Shown here: positions 44,401-57,657 of the stretch, one piece after another
Numbering within the stretch: position 1 is the stretch's first letter
Layout: each line of letters begins with the position of its first letter
Assembly (NCBI GenBank): GCA_013146195.2
Contig: CM028378.1
Location: forward strand, 85,556,295-85,620,294
Length of the DNA stretch: 64,000 nucleotides
Source of the DNA: Codonopsis lanceolata
Taxonomy: Eukaryota; Streptophyta; Magnoliopsida; Asterales; Campanulaceae
Direction: 5' to 3'
Notes under the pieces: generated by a model
What the model saw: only the letters and a program-made list of their open reading frames with translations
Database searches by the model: none
Told to the model about the DNA's origin: nothing
Position numbers and translations under genes: made by a program

Positions 44401-47400
44401 TCTTGCATATCTCCAGGTCTGTCTCTCTCCCTCCCTGCCTCCCTCATTACATGTTTACTTAATGGGTTGCTTTTAGTAGATAACAATTAGTCAATTAACA
44501 ATGCTCAAAGACTCCCAAGGATTGCACCCCAACACCACCAACTAACCCATAACTAATCCATCATCAAAAACATTAGTAAAAGTACTGTTCAAACTTGAAA
44601 CAAGAACAATTTAAACCAAGGCTAGAATGTCTGAACGCATTCATGATCACCTTAACTTAAACTCATGCTTGATCCCTCCTCGTGACTTATGATGCACAAA
44701 AAAAAAAAAGTTTAGTTACAAATTGTGTTAGTAATTAAGGAAAAAATAGGACCCATTAATGCCACATCAACTTTCACATCATTAGCTGTAAGTTTTTAGG
44801 AACTTAATAGCTACCCATATCATTACCCATCATGGGTAATGATACGGGTACCTAATAAGTACCTAAAATCTTACACCTAATGATGTGACATTGATGTGCC
44901 ATATTTTTTACTTAATTACAAACCCAATTTATAACTAACATTGGTTAAATTCTAATACTAAAAATAAATTAAAAAGAAAGAAAAAAGTTTAATAGTAAAC
45001 CAAGCTACTAGGGTTTGGAATTGTGCTCCAAACATGAGCCGTCCTTTTGTTTCTTCACCGACGCCCGCAAACTACAATGGCAATGTCATCTCTTGCATAT
45101 CTCCAGGTATGTCTCTCTCCCTCCCTCACTCCCTCCTTACATGTTCTCTTAATGGGTTTCTTTTAGTAGATAACAATTAGTCAATTAACAATGCTCAAAG
45201 ACTCCCAAGGCTTGTGCCCCAACACCATAAACTAACCCACAACCAAACCATCATAAAAAAACATTCGAAAAAGTACTGTTCAAACTTGAAACAAGAACAA
45301 TTTAAACCAAGGCTAGAATGTCTGTACGCCTTTGTGATCACCTCAACTTAAACTCATGCTTGATCCCACCTCATGAATTATGATGCAACAAAAAAAAAAG
45401 TTGATTAACCTATTTCTACTCATTAAGAAGACACTTATATGTTCTGCTGCCGTATTTTTAACTTTTTTTTTTGGGGTCAATTTCATCAAAAATAATTCTT
45501 ATCCTTGCGAAATAATTTTTATCTTTTCTTTTTAATTGTTTTTTTACGATTATAATTTAACCAAGGTTAGTTACCAATTGAGTTAGTAATTAAGTAAAAT
45601 ATAGGACCCATTAATGCCATATCAACTTTCACATCATTAGGTGTAAGATTTTAAGTACTTATTAGGTACCCATATCATTACCCATGATGGGTAATGATAG
45701 GTACTTAATAGGTACCCATATCATTACCCATCATGGGTAATGATATGGGTATCTAATAAGTACTTAAAATCTTACACCTAATGATGCGACATTGATGTGC
45801 CATATTTTAAATTTAATTACTAACCCAATTTATAACAAACATTGGTTAAATTCTAATCCTAAAATTAAATTAAAAAGAATGAAAAAAGTTAAATAGTTAA
45901 CCAAGCTGCTAGGGCTTGCGATTGTGCTCCAAACATGAGCCATCCTTTTGTTTCTTCACCGACGCCGACAAACTACAATGGCAATGTCATCTCTTGCATA
46001 TCTCCAGGTCTGTCTCCCTCCATCACTCCCTCCCTCATTACATGTTTTCTTAATGGGTTTCCTTTAGTAGATAACAATTAGTCAATTAACAATGGTCAAA
46101 GACTCCCAAGGCTTATACCCCAACAACCCCAACTAACCCACAACCAATCCATCATAAAAAAACATTCGAAAAAGTACTGTTCAAACTTGAAACAAGAACA
46201 ATTTAAACCAACGCTAGAATGTCTGTACGTTTTCATGATCACCTCAACTTAAACTCATGCTTGATCCCTCCTCCTGACTTATAATGCAACAAAAATAAAA
46301 AGTTCATTAACCTATTTCTACTCATTAAGAAGACACATATATGTTTTGTTCCCCACATTTTAACTATTTTTTTTCGGTCAATTTCATCAAAAATAATTAT
46401 TATCCTTGCGAAATAATTCTTATCTTTTCTTTTGAATTGTTTTTTTAGGATTAGAATTTAACCAATGTTAGTTACAAATTGAGTTAGTAATTATGTAAAA
46501 AAATAGGGCCCATTATTGCCACATCAACTTCCACATCGTTAGGTGTAAGTTTTTAGGTACTTAATAGGTACCCATATCATTACCCATCATGGATAATGAT
46601 ATGGGTACCTAATGAGTACCTAAAATCTTACACCTAATGATGTGACATTGATGTGCCATATTTTTTACTTAATTACTAACCCAATTTATAACTAACATTG
46701 GTTAAATTCTAATCCTAACAATAAATTAAAAAGAAAGAAAAAAGTTAAATAGTAAACCAAGCTGCTAGGGTTCGCGATTGTGCTCCAAACATGATCCGTC
46801 CTTTTGTTTCTTCACCGACGCCCGCAAACTACAATGGCAATGTCATCTCTTGCATATCTCCAGGTCTGTCTCTCTCCCTCCCTCACTACCGCATTTTATG
46901 TGTTCTTAATGGGTTGCTTTTAGTAGATAACAATTAGTCAATTAACAATGCTCAAAGATTCCCAAGGCTTGTACCCCAACACCACCAACTAACCCACAAC
47001 CAATCCATCATCAAAAACATTCGAAAAAGTACTATTCAAACTTGAAACAAGAAGAATTTAAACCAAGGCTAGAATGTCCGTACGCCTTCATGATCACCTC
47101 AACTTAAACTCATGCTTGATCCCTCCTAGTGACTTACGATGCAACAAAAAATAGTTGAGTAACCTATTTCTACTCATTAAGAAAACACTTATATGTTTTG
47201 CTCCCCTCTTTTAACTTTTTTATTGGTGTCAATTTCATCAAAAATAATTCTTATCCTTGTGAAATAATTCTTATCTTTTCTTCTTAATTGTTTTTTTAGG
47301 ATTAGAATTTAACCAATGTTAGTTACAAATTGAGTTAGTAATTAAGTAAAAAATAGGGCTCATTAATGTCACATCAACTTCCACATAATTAGGTGTAAGT

Positions 47401-50400
47401 TTTTAGATACTTATTAGGTACCAATATCTTTAACCATCATGGGTAATGATATAGATACCTAATAAGTACCTAAAATCTTACACCTAATGATGTGACATAT
47501 TGATGTGCCATATTTTTTACTTAATTACTAACCAAATTTATAACTAACATTGGTTAAATTCTAATCATAAAATAAATTAAAAAGAAAGAAAAAAGTTAAA
47601 TAGTAAACCAAGCTGCTAGGGTTTGCGATTGTGCTCCAAACATGAGCCGTCCTTTTGTTTCTGCACCGACGCCCGCAAACTACAATGGCAATGTCATCTC
47701 TTGCATATCTCCAGGTCTGTCTCTCTCCCTCCCTCACTCCCACATTACATGTTCTCTTAATGGGTTTCTTTTAGTAGATAACAATTAGTCAATTAACAAT
47801 GCTCAAAGACTCCCAAGGCTTGTACCCCAACACCATAAACTAACCCACAACCAAACCATCATCAAAAACATTAGAAAATGTTCTGTTCAAACTTGAAACA
47901 AGAACAATTTAAACCAAGGCTTGAATGTCTGCACACCTTCATGATCACCTCAACTTAAACTCATGCTTGATCCCTCCTCGTGACTTATGATGCAACAAAA
48001 AATGTTGATTAACCTATTTCTTCTCATTAAGAAGACATTATATGTTTTGCTGCCCTCTTTTTAAATTTTTTTTTTGGGTCAATTTCATGAAAAATAATTC
48101 TTATCCTTGCGAAATAATTCTTATCTTTTCTTGTTAATTGTTTTTTTTAGGATAAGAATTTAACCAAGGTTAGTTACAAATTGAGTTAGTAATTAAGTAA
48201 AGTATAGGACCCATTAATGCCACATCAACTTTCACATCATTAGGTGTAAGTTTTTAGGTACTTAATAGGTACCCATATCATTACCCATCATGGGTAATGA
48301 TATGGGTACCTAATAATTACTTAAAATCTTACACCTAATGATATGACATTGATATGCCATATTTTTTATTTAATTAGTAACACAATTTATAACTAACAAT
48401 GGTTAAATTCTAATCCTAAAAATAAATTAAAAAGAATGAAAAAAGTTAAATAGTAAACCAAGCTGCCAGGGTTTGCGGTTGTGCTCCAAACATGTGCTGT
48501 CCTTTTGTTTCTTCACCGACGCTCGCAAACTACAATGGCAATGTAATCTCTTGCATATCTCCAGGTCTGTCTCTCTCCCTCCCTCACTCCCTCATTACAT
48601 GTTTTCTTAATGGGTTGCTTTTAGTAGATAACAATTAGTCAATTAACAATGCTCAAAGACTCCCAAGGCTTGTACCCCAACACCACAAACTAACCCACAA
48701 CCAATCCATCATCAAAAACATTCGAAAAAGTACTATTCAAACTTGAAACAAGAACAATTTAAACCAACGCTAGAATGTCTGTACGTTTTCATGATCACCT
48801 CAACTTAAACTCATGCTTGATCCCTCCTCCTGACTTATAATGCAACAAAAAAAAAGTTGATTAACCTATTTCTACTCATTAAGAAGACACTTATATGTTT
48901 TGCTCCCCACATTTTAACTATTTTTTTGCGGTCAATTTCATCAAAAATAATTATTATCCTTGCGAAATAATTCTTATCTTTTCTTTTGAATTGTTTTTTT
49001 AGGATTAGAATTTAACCAATGTTAGTTACAAATTGAGTTAGTAATTATGTAAAAAATAGGGCCCATTATTGCCACATCAACTTCCACATCGTTAGGTGTA
49101 AGTTTTTAGGTACTTAATACGTACCCATATCATTACCCATCATGGATAATGATATGGGTACCTAATGAGTACCTAAAATCTTACACCTAATGATGTGACA
49201 TTGATGTGCCATATTTTTTACTTAATTACTAACCCAATTTATAACTAACATTGGTTAAATTCTAATCCTAACAATAAATTAAAAAGAAAGAAAAAAGTTA
49301 AATAGTAAACCAAGCTGCTAGGGTTCGCGATTGTGCTCCAAACATGATCCGTCCTTTTGTTTCTTCACCGACGCCCGCAAACTACAATGGCAATGTCATC
49401 TCTTGCATATCTCCAGGTCTGACTCTCTCCCTCCCTCACTCCCGCATTTTATGTGTTCTTAATGGGTTGCTTTTAGTAGATAACAATTAGTCAATTAACA
49501 ATGCTCAAAGATTCCCAAGGCTTGTACCCCAACACCAGCAACTAACCCACAACCAATCCATCATTTAAAACATTCGAAAAAGTACTATTCAAACTTGAAA
49601 CAAGAAGAATTTAAACCAAGGCTAGAATGTCCGTACGCCTTCATGATCACCTCAACTTAAACTCATGCTTGATCCCTCCTAGTGACTTACGATGCAACAA
49701 AAAATAGTTGAGTAACCTATTTCTACTCATTAAGAAAACATTTATATGTTTTGCTCCCCTCTTTTTAACTTTTTTATTGGTGTCAATTTCATCAAAAATA
49801 ATTCTTATCCTTGTGAAATAATTCTTATCTTTTCTTCTTAATTGTTTTTTTAGGATTAGAATTTAACCAATGTTAGTTACAAATTGAGTTAGTAATTAAG
49901 TAAAAAATAGGGCTCATTAATGTCACATCAACTTCCACATAATTAGGTGTAAGTTTTTAGATACTTATTAGGTACCAATATCTTTAACCATCATGGGTAA
50001 TGATATAGATACCTAATAAGTACCCAAAATCTTACACCTAATGATGTGACATATTGATATGACATATTTTTTACTTAATTACTAACCAAATTTATAACTA
50101 ACATTGGTTAAATTCTAATCATAAAAATAAATTAAAAAGAAAGAAAAAAGTTAAATAGTAAACCAAGCTGCTAGGGTTTGCGATTGTGCTCCAAACATGA
50201 GCCGTCCTTTTGTTTCTGCACCGACGCCCGCAAACTACAATGGCAATGTCATCTCTTGCATATCTCCAGGTCTGTCTCTCTCCCTCCCTCACTCCCTCAT
50301 TACATGTTCTCTTAATGGGTTTCTTTTAGTAGATAACAATTAGTCAATTAACAATGCTCAAAGACTCCCAAGGCTTGTACCCCAACACCATAAACTAACC

Positions 50401-51837
50401 CACAACCAAACCATCATCAAAAACATTAGAAAATGTTCTGTTCAAACTTGAAACAAGAACAATTTAAACCAAGGCTTGAATGTCTGTACGCCTTCATGAT
50501 CACCTCAACTTAAACTCGTGCTTGATCCCTCCTCGTGACTTATGATGCAACAAAAAAGTTGATTAACCTATTTCTTCTCATTAAGAAGACACTTATATGT
50601 TTTACTGCCCTCTTTTTAATTTTTTTTTTGGGGTCAATTTCATCAAAAATAATTCTTATCCTTGCGAAATAATTCTTATCTTTTCTTTTTAATTGTTTTT
50701 TTTGGGATAAGAATTTAACCAAGGTTAGTTACAAATTGAGTTAGTAATTAAGTAAAGTATAGGACCCATTAATGCCACATCAACTTTCACATCATTAGGT
50801 GTAAGTTTTTAGGTACTTAATAGGTACCCATATCATTACCCATCATGGGTAATGATATGGGTACCTAATAATTACTTAAAATCTTACACCTAATGATGTG
50901 ACATTGATATGCCATATTTTTTATTTAATTACTAACACAATTTATAACTAACAATGGTTAAATTCTAATCCTAAATTTAAATTAAAAAGAATGAAAAAAG
51001 TTAAATAGTAAACCAAGCTAGGGTTTGCGGTTGTGCTCCAAACATGAGCTGTCCTTTTGTTTCTTCACCGACGCCCGCAAACTACAATGGCAATGTAATC
51101 TCTTGCATATCTCCAGGTCTGTCTCTCTCCCTCCCTCAATCCCTCATTACATGTTTTCTTAATGGGTTGCTTTTAGTAGATAACAATTAGTCAATTAACA
51201 ATTCTCAAAGACTCCCAAGGCTTGTACCCCAACACCACAAACTAACCCACAACCAATCCATCATCAAAAACATTCGAAAAAGTACTATTCAAACTTGAAA
51301 CAAGAACAATATAAACCAACACTAGAATGTCTGTACGTTTTCATGATCACCTCAACTTAAACTCATGCTTTATCCCTCCTCCTGACTTATAATGCAACAA
51401 AAAAAAAGTTGATTAACCTATTTCTACTCATTAAGAAGACACTTATATGTTTTGCTCCCCACATTTTAACTATTTTTTTGCGGACAATTTCATCAAAAAT
51501 AATTATTATCCTTGGGAAATAATTCTTATCTTTTCTTTTGAATTGTTTTTTTAGAATTAGAATTTAACCAATGTTAGTTACAAATTGAGTTAGTAATTAT
51601 GTAAAAAATAGGGCCCATTATTGCCACATCTACTTCCACATCGTTAGGTGTAAGTTTTTAGGTACTTAATACGTACCCATCTCATCACCCATCATGGATA
51701 ATGATATGGGTACCTAATGAGTACCTAAAATCTTACACCTAATGATGTGGCATTGATGTGCCATATTTTTTACTTAATTACTAACCCAATTTATAACTAA
51801 CATTGGTTAAATTCTAATCCTAACAATTTTTTTTTTT
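41427..51837. repeat. Satellite array, monomers 1-13 (about 852 bp each)
   Basis: Monomers begin at the GGATTAGAATTTAACC landmark: 41434, 42290, 43142, 44003, 44689 (inferred), 45547, 46448, 47299, 48150, 49002, 49853, 50705 and 51554. Most spacings are 849-861. Monomer 4 lost about 165 bp between A-rich runs (near 44698); monomer 6 gained about 46 bp by duplicating its palindrome centre (45654-45745). Each monomer has a palindromic 269-bp part and a non-palindromic part of about 585 bp. The latter contains fixed blocks such as GCTGCTAGGGTTTGCGATTG, ACCGACGCCCGCAAACTACA and CTCTCTCCCTCCCTCA. From 46448 on, types A, B and C alternate (period about 2,554). No gene is supported. LINE inserted at 51838. 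Confidence 0.95.
49001..49269. repeat. Palindromic core of a satellite monomer (representative)
   Basis: Left arm AGGATTAGAATTTAACCAAT... pairs with the right arm ending ...GGTTAAATTCTAATCCT over about 125-130 bases per side, with a small centre at CCCATCATGGATAATG. The same structure recurs in all other complete monomers. The arms are bordered by TA at both ends, as in a MITE, but a TA palindrome by itself proves nothing. Confidence 0.92.
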
Positions 51838-51967
51838 CAAAGAAGCAGGACGGAACCTGCAGCAATTTATTAGAAACTAAACCAATAACAAACAAGAGGG
51901 GGACAACCAGCCTGACCCAAGAAGGGGGGACAAAGGAGCCTTACCTCGAAAAGCAGGAAATACAAAC

Positions 51968-54900
51968 TCATTTCCTAAAACTATATAAACCAGAGGCATC
52001 AAAAGCGAAAACCTTTTTAACAGCTAAAGGTAACGATAAATAATCTGAAAACACTATGTGCCTCTCATGCATGTGCGCTTCAGCAGCTAGACGATCAGCA
52101 ACCATATTCTCCTCCCTGAAGACATGCCGTAATGTAAAATCCCCTAGAAGATTCTGGCAATCACGAAGAAAATATAGATATCTCCACGGCCCATTATACC
52201 CCTTACTGAGAACATTAACTACCGTTAGGGAGTCGGACTCCACCACAATTGTACGAAGCATCAAGGAGTGACAAAGCTGAAGTCCCTCTCTAAGAGCCAA
52301 AATTTCCGCCCGCATATTCGTTCCATGACCATAATCACTAGAGAATGCGCAAACAAAAACCCCTTGCGCATCATCCCGAATAATCCCTCCACCCGCGTAC
52401 ACCGCCATCTTTAGGCGACCCATACGTGTTAAGTTTGTACCCGAAATCGGAGCTAACCAACGAACCCATTCCCCACGGCGTAGGAACTTTCACGACCACC
52501 AAATTAAGATCTTTGCATGAGCACACAGCAACATTATTGCTCTTTCATTTCGGAGAAAATGAAATAAAGAGCTTCACGAACACCCTCAAGAACTTCGAGA
52601 CAATTTTACGCCCATTCATAGCAATATCCTCAAAAATAACCGCACACCGCGCCTTCCACAGCTCCCAACACGAAAAGGCAAATATACTAAAACAAGTCAC
52701 CCCAATCTGAGTTCGTCTGGATAACGCTGACCAAAATGAGCAGCAAAATGACCCCATACTTCAAGGGCCACCCGAGAGTGCACAAACAAGTGAGGCAGAG
52801 ATTCTGTCCACGGAGAATCAAAACAACAGCGACATCTGGACACAAGCGGCACCCAACGAGCCTGAATATTAACATCCAAAGGTAACGCATTATGAAACAA
52901 CTTCCATAGAAAACCACTCACTCGCATAGGGAGCCAAGACTGCCAAATCAATTTAGCCCAGCGCATAGACTGACTGGAGATCCGATGCTGTTTCCAGAAA
53001 ACACTAGCGACAAATGCACCTGACGGGGTAAGCTCATTGATTAAATGATCGGACATAGAATTGTCACAACTGATCCTATGAACCGAGCTTTGAAGATCAT
53101 CCGGAATTAGAGGGAAAATATCTTGAAATTCGCATGGTAGCAAGCGATTAGCGTGCGATCTGCGGCATAGGGCCGATGAGCTTGAACCACACCAATTTTC
53201 ATCCCAAAAGAAATAGCCCCTTGCCCAATCACCCACCGCTAGAAGCTCGAACCAACGATGGCGATTAAGCGCTTTCCATGACGAGGTGAAAAAACGCGAG
53301 ACCGGCAACTGCTCCAACCCATACTTACCAACACAGAAACTAGCCCAAAGCCCCTGCAAGTTTAGGACCCGCCAAGCTAGTTTTTCATGAAGAGAGTCCA
53401 TAACCTGGGCAAGTGGTCGAATGCCCAAACCCCCCTCATCCAACGGTAAACAAACACGATGCCAGGCTAACCAATGAGTATGACGTTCGCCACTAACACC
53501 CCAAAGGAAACCTGCGACCATCTTCTCGATCCTAAGGAGGACGGATTGAGGACCTTGAGCGCCAAAGCATATATGGGAAGACTGCACAAAATGGACTTAA
53601 TTAACGTAATCTTACCCCCGAAGGAAAGAAGTTTGCTGCGCCAGCCTTGAATCCTACCCGAAATTTTACACTCCAAATCCTCAAAATATCGCCGTTTAAT
53701 CCGACCTGTGTAAATAGGAAGCCCTAAATATTTCATTGGCCACATTTTATGTCCGTAACCCGACCAACCGGCAACCTGGGAAGCATGTCTACGCGAACAA
53801 TGTTTCGAAATATAGAAACCACTTTTAGCATTGTTAACTAGCTGCCCGATGAAGCCTCGTAATCCCCATGACACTTTTTTAATATTCATTATCGATCGTT
53901 TGGACCCATTACAAAACAAAAGCATATCATCTGCATACAGAAGATGTGAGATAATAACTCCCCCTCGCCCATGCTGAAAAGGTTGAATAAGGCCTTGCAA
54001 AAAAGCTCGATTAATGCTATGAGAAAGAATCTCTTGGCCAAGAATGAACAACAACGGAGATAACGGGTCCCCTTGACGAACACCTCGCTTGGCCTGAAAG
54101 AGGCCTGATAGATTCCCATTAATCCGAAAAGAATACCAGCTATTATGTAACAATTGACGCATCAGCATGCACACCTTCTGATCAAAACCAAAAGCTTGGA
54201 GAGCACGCTGAAGGAAGCACCACTCCAACCTATCATAGGCCTTTGACATATCAACCTTAAAAACAACATTCCCGCCCACGGTTTTAGTATTTATCGTGAA
54301 CCAACTCATGAGCTAAAAGAATATTTTCCTGAATACTTCGCCCTTTCACAAAACCAGATTGATGATCAGAGATAAGGCGAGGGAGCATCGGAGCCAAACG
54401 CGTGGCCAAAATCTTCGATATGATTTTTGCCGCAAAATTGCATAAACTGATGGGCCTTAAATCACCCAGATTGTCAGGATTTGCCACTTTCGGAAGAAGA
54501 ACTATGGTTGCTGTAGAAAGGCCACGATGCATATTATTGCCCTGAAAGAAATCTAGAACCGCATCCAAGACATCTCCTTTAATAATTTGCCAACATCCCT
54601 GAAAAAACCAACCTGTATAACCATCGGGAGCACCTTGTTGGGATTAAGAGGCGAATTTCGCCCATACCTCCTCCTCCGATGGAAGCTGTGTCAACAACAC
54701 ATTCTCCTCCACCGAAACCTTAGCCTGAAACCCATTAAAAAGGTTCTCATCAACAGTCGGATTAACAGAAGCAAAAATATCCGCGAAATATGTCTCAGCC
54801 ATCTGTCCAATCTGACCAGAATCTTCCGTAAGAGAGCCATCAGGTAAGCGCAGCCTAATCACATTCTTTTGAGCCCTGTCTTTAATACTTGCATGAAAAA

Positions 54901-55939
54901 ATGACGTGTTACGGTCCCCCTCTCGAACCCATAATTGACGAGCTTTCATCTCCGTCATTTCTGATTCCCAACTCAAAAGCTGAGAAAGACAAGCCTTCCC
55001 AGTAATCAGACCAGCCTCAACCGCTGAACCACCCCCAGATTGCAAATCCATTTCAAGTCTAAGAATATCATCTTGAGTGGAAGCAATATTGCGCTGAACA
55101 TGCCCAAACACCCTCCAGTTCCAGTCTCTAAGAGCCACTCGGAGGCGCTTTAATTTTCCAAACAAATGAGCCATACCCGTGCCCCAACATTCCGGGTGAT
55201 CAAGCCACATTCGCTGAAATCTGAAACCACTCTTACACTGAACAGAAGTACAGAAATCAAGTAAAAGAGGCACATGATCTGATTCTGATGTAACTAAGTG
55301 CGTTACCTGAAGCCTAGGATACAAAAGCTTGAACTCCCCATTAACAAGTACCCTATCTAAGCGTTTCCAGATACGATGACCTCCGGATTGGTTATTACAC
55401 CAAGTATAACGACTACCTTCATATCCCGCATCCGCTAACCCAGCCTGATGCATAAACGTATTGAAATCATCCATCTCACCAAAATCACATAAGGTACCCC
55501 CTAACTTCTCCGCTGACTGACTAATAACATTAAAGTCGCCCCCAACTAACCACAGAACCTTGCATCCCACCGAAAGAGCTTTTAAATCTGACCACAACTC
55601 CGTACGAGCCTGCCGAGTGCACTTAGCATAGATAAAAGAAGCCATCGAATGAGTAAAAGAAGACATGGACACCATAACTGTTACATGCTGCGAAGAGCTA
55701 GCTACCAAATCCACCTTAACAGACTTATTCCATAAAAGTCAGATATGATTATTAATAGGATTGACATGCAAACAATTGTCAAAACCCACCCTACGACAAA
55801 ATTTCGCCAATCGATCCCCGCTTGTCTTTGGCTCTAAAACAGCAAATAGAAAGGGCTTGTGTTGCCGAATTAGAAACTTAATGTATAGACGAGTATCCTT
55901 GTTACAAACTCCCCGAGCATTCCATATAACTATCGTCAT
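51968..55939 (-). pseudogene. LINE ORF2 (endonuclease, reverse transcriptase, RNase H), broken
   Basis: ATG 55939 is 5 bases after the ORF1 stop. The endonuclease domain has IVIWNARG, VGGDFNVI, LDRVLVN and ESDHVPLLLD. The first in-frame stop is TGA 55739-55741, where IWLLWNKS is expected (a Trp codon). The second is TAA 54644-54646 in a linker. RT has block A VDMSKAYDRLEW, GVRQGDPLSPLLFI, catalytic LLYADDMLLF and MKYLGLPIYTG. It needs shifts near 54300 and 53580. A zf-RVT domain (MRVSGFLWKLFHNALPLDV) follows, then an RNase H (RAEILALREGL, VESDSLTVVNVL, EENMVADRLA) ending TAA 51968. The first RNase H Asp appears as Tyr (KLNTYGS). ORF2 is therefore not functional. Confidence 0.9.
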
Positions 55940-55944
55940 TAAAC

Positions 55945-57561
55945 TTAACAAGAGGGGGTAACATTCCGGGCTTTACTGGCAGCCCTAGTGATTCGAACAT
56001 TCTCTTTTAAAAATCTAACTTTCTTCTTCTCTGCAAGTAACGCCCGGCAAAAATTGGGGAAGGACGGTCGAAGCTGAACTTTATCAACATCCTCATCCGT
56101 GAAAAGCCTTCGATGTTCCATAACCGCCTCATCATAATCGCCATTCGTCGAATGAGCCTTGCCAAATGGCCTTGGAACTTCATGCAGAATACCGTCCCAA
56201 AATTCTCCGATATAAACGTCACTACTATATGTTTTCCGTGAATCCGCCGGCACCTGCTTTGTAACTCCAACATGATCGACTGCGAGGCCCTCACCCGAGC
56301 ACTTCTCCGGATCATCTACCACAATATGTTCTTCCTCTAGATCCTCCAAGACACCAAATGGATTTGTTAGAGGTACCGACTTTCCCGAATCCGTCACAAC
56401 TGATTCCTTAAGTCCAGTCTGTTTAACTGAAGGATTCCCAGAATTAACAACATCTATATGCTCCACATCAACATGCATCCCTTGTGAATCCTTTGCCTTC
56501 GAGACGGACCCACCAGTATCATCACCAGACTTCTTAATTGGCGTCCATCGCTTAGTCTGACCAACTGGTTGAATGGGAACATCTTTACCAATAACTTTCT
56601 TATGAGACAAACCGTCCCTAGCATTATCGGAACTGGGGGAATTAATACCTTTCCCTTTATCAATATTCGGGTTATCAGCCTCCATTTGCGTTGCCTTTGA
56701 ATGAGAAGGGGCGGGGTGTGACGGCCCAGATTCCATCCCAGCCTTCGACCCCCGAGATTGGCCTTTGCGGCAATGAACTTTATAATGCCCTAGCAAACCG
56801 CAACCAGTACAATACCTAATATTCCCTTCAAACTCAAGCGATTGCCAAAACCCGTTATCTTTACTCGAGCCAATCCATACCCTAGTCGGCAATGGCAGTG
56901 ACACATCAATCTCTATACACATACGAGCAAACATCGGTCGAACTAAAGTCAATGTTTTCTCATCCACTCGAAGGAAATTGCCCAAAGTATTACCAATACA
57001 TTCCAGAAAAGATGGATTGAAAAACATGAGCGGGAGATGGTGCAATCGAACCCAAACCGCTACCTTAGTAACATCCTTCCGAAAAGCGAAATCCGCCGAC
57101 CAACGAAAAGAACGGTACATGCATGACTGAATCATATGCGATTCTTTAGACAAGGCTAGAACTAAGTCTTCGGACGAAGATAACCGAACCATGACATGCC
57201 TCGGGTCTAGAAGACCGACCACAAACGAACCCTTGAGTTTCCAATTTTTCGCAATATCTGCCTGAATAGCATTCACCGTTGGACGTCCCGCAGAAAACTT
57301 AAGAATTAAATCGTTCTCAAACTGTTTCGCAGCCGCCTCCATCTCCACCGGTGAGAAAAGACAACCAGGGTCACCCTCCACTACCACTGCTTGTCGCTGG
57401 ACCAGAGGGACGGCTTCCAGAACTGGCTGAGCTTGCCCTACAAACGGGCGAGGTTGAGACACAATGTTAGCATAAGATGCTGGCTGAGCCGGCGATGGAT
57501 CAGAGGCCGGAGCATGTATGTCCGGGGGGATTGGAAGCGGAGCCGCCATGGCCGCCGCCAT
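55945..57561 (-). CDS. LINE ORF1 (DUF4283 and CCHC zinc knuckle)
   Basis: Open from ATG 57561 to TAA 55945-55947, about 538 residues. The N-terminus is Pro/Ala-rich (MAAAMAAPLPIPPDI). A DUF4283-like domain follows (about residues 60-230; VVGLLDPRHVMVRLSSSEDL, WSADFAFRKD, AVWVRLHHLPLMFFNP). The zinc knuckle CTGCGLLGHYKVHC is at about residue 260. The C-terminal half is Ser/Lys/Asp-rich and disordered. Plant L1 ORF1 proteins bind RNA and form the ribonucleoprotein needed for retrotransposition. The frame is intact, so this is the best-preserved transposon gene in the window. Translation may actually begin at an in-frame ATG further in (57546). Confidence 0.88.
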   Translation of the reverse strand: MAAAMAAPLPIPPDIHAPASDPSPAQPASYANIVSQPRPFVGQAQPVLEAVPLVQRQAVVVEGDPGCLFSPVEMEAAAKQFENDLILKFSAGRPTVNAIQADIAKNWKLKGSFVVGLLDPRHVMVRLSSSEDLVLALSKESHMIQSCMYRSFRWSADFAFRKDVTKVAVWVRLHHLPLMFFNPSFLECIGNTLGNFLRVDEKTLTLVRPMFARMCIEIDVSLPLPTRVWIGSSKDNGFWQSLEFEGNIRYCTGCGLLGHYKVHCRKGQSRGSKAGMESGPSHPAPSHSKATQMEADNPNIDKGKGINSPSSDNARDGLSHKKVIGKDVPIQPVGQTKRWTPIKKSGDDTGGSVSKAKDSQGMHVDVEHIDVVNSGNPSVKQTGLKESVVTDSGKSVPLTNPFGVLEDLEEEHIVVDDPEKCSGEGLAVDHVGVTKQVPADSRKTYSSDVYIGEFWDGILHEVPRPFGKAHSTNGDYDEAVMEHRRLFTDEDVDKVQLRPSFPNFCRALLAEKKKVRFLKENVRITRAASKARNVTPSC

Positions 57562-57657
57562 GCACAATGTGCCGTGAATAGGCAGAAACCCTAAAAGGAA
57601 TAAATCTCACCTTTAGTGTGTGTGTTAGTGTGTTTTTCTCCCCTATCCCGAATAATG

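Larger units (their letters stand above)
51838..57657 (-). mobile_element. Near full-length L1-type LINE inserted in satellite
   Basis: On the minus strand the element runs from 57657 (5' end) to 51838 (3' end), ending in an A tail (T run 51838-51847 on the plus strand). ATCCTAACAAT is duplicated at 51827-51837 and 57658-57668. It has a short 5' leader of about 96 bases, ORF1 and ORF2 5 bases apart, and a C-terminal RNase H domain, all characteristic of plant L1-type elements. ORF1 is open; ORF2 is broken. The satellite monomer continues on both sides in the same orientation, so the insertion postdates the array. Confidence 0.95.

Noticed and set aside
47561..50722. Short minus-strand frames inside the satellite (47743-47561, 50722-50540)
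   Set aside because: They recur with lesions in each monomer, overlap the repeat's conserved non-coding blocks and show no domain.
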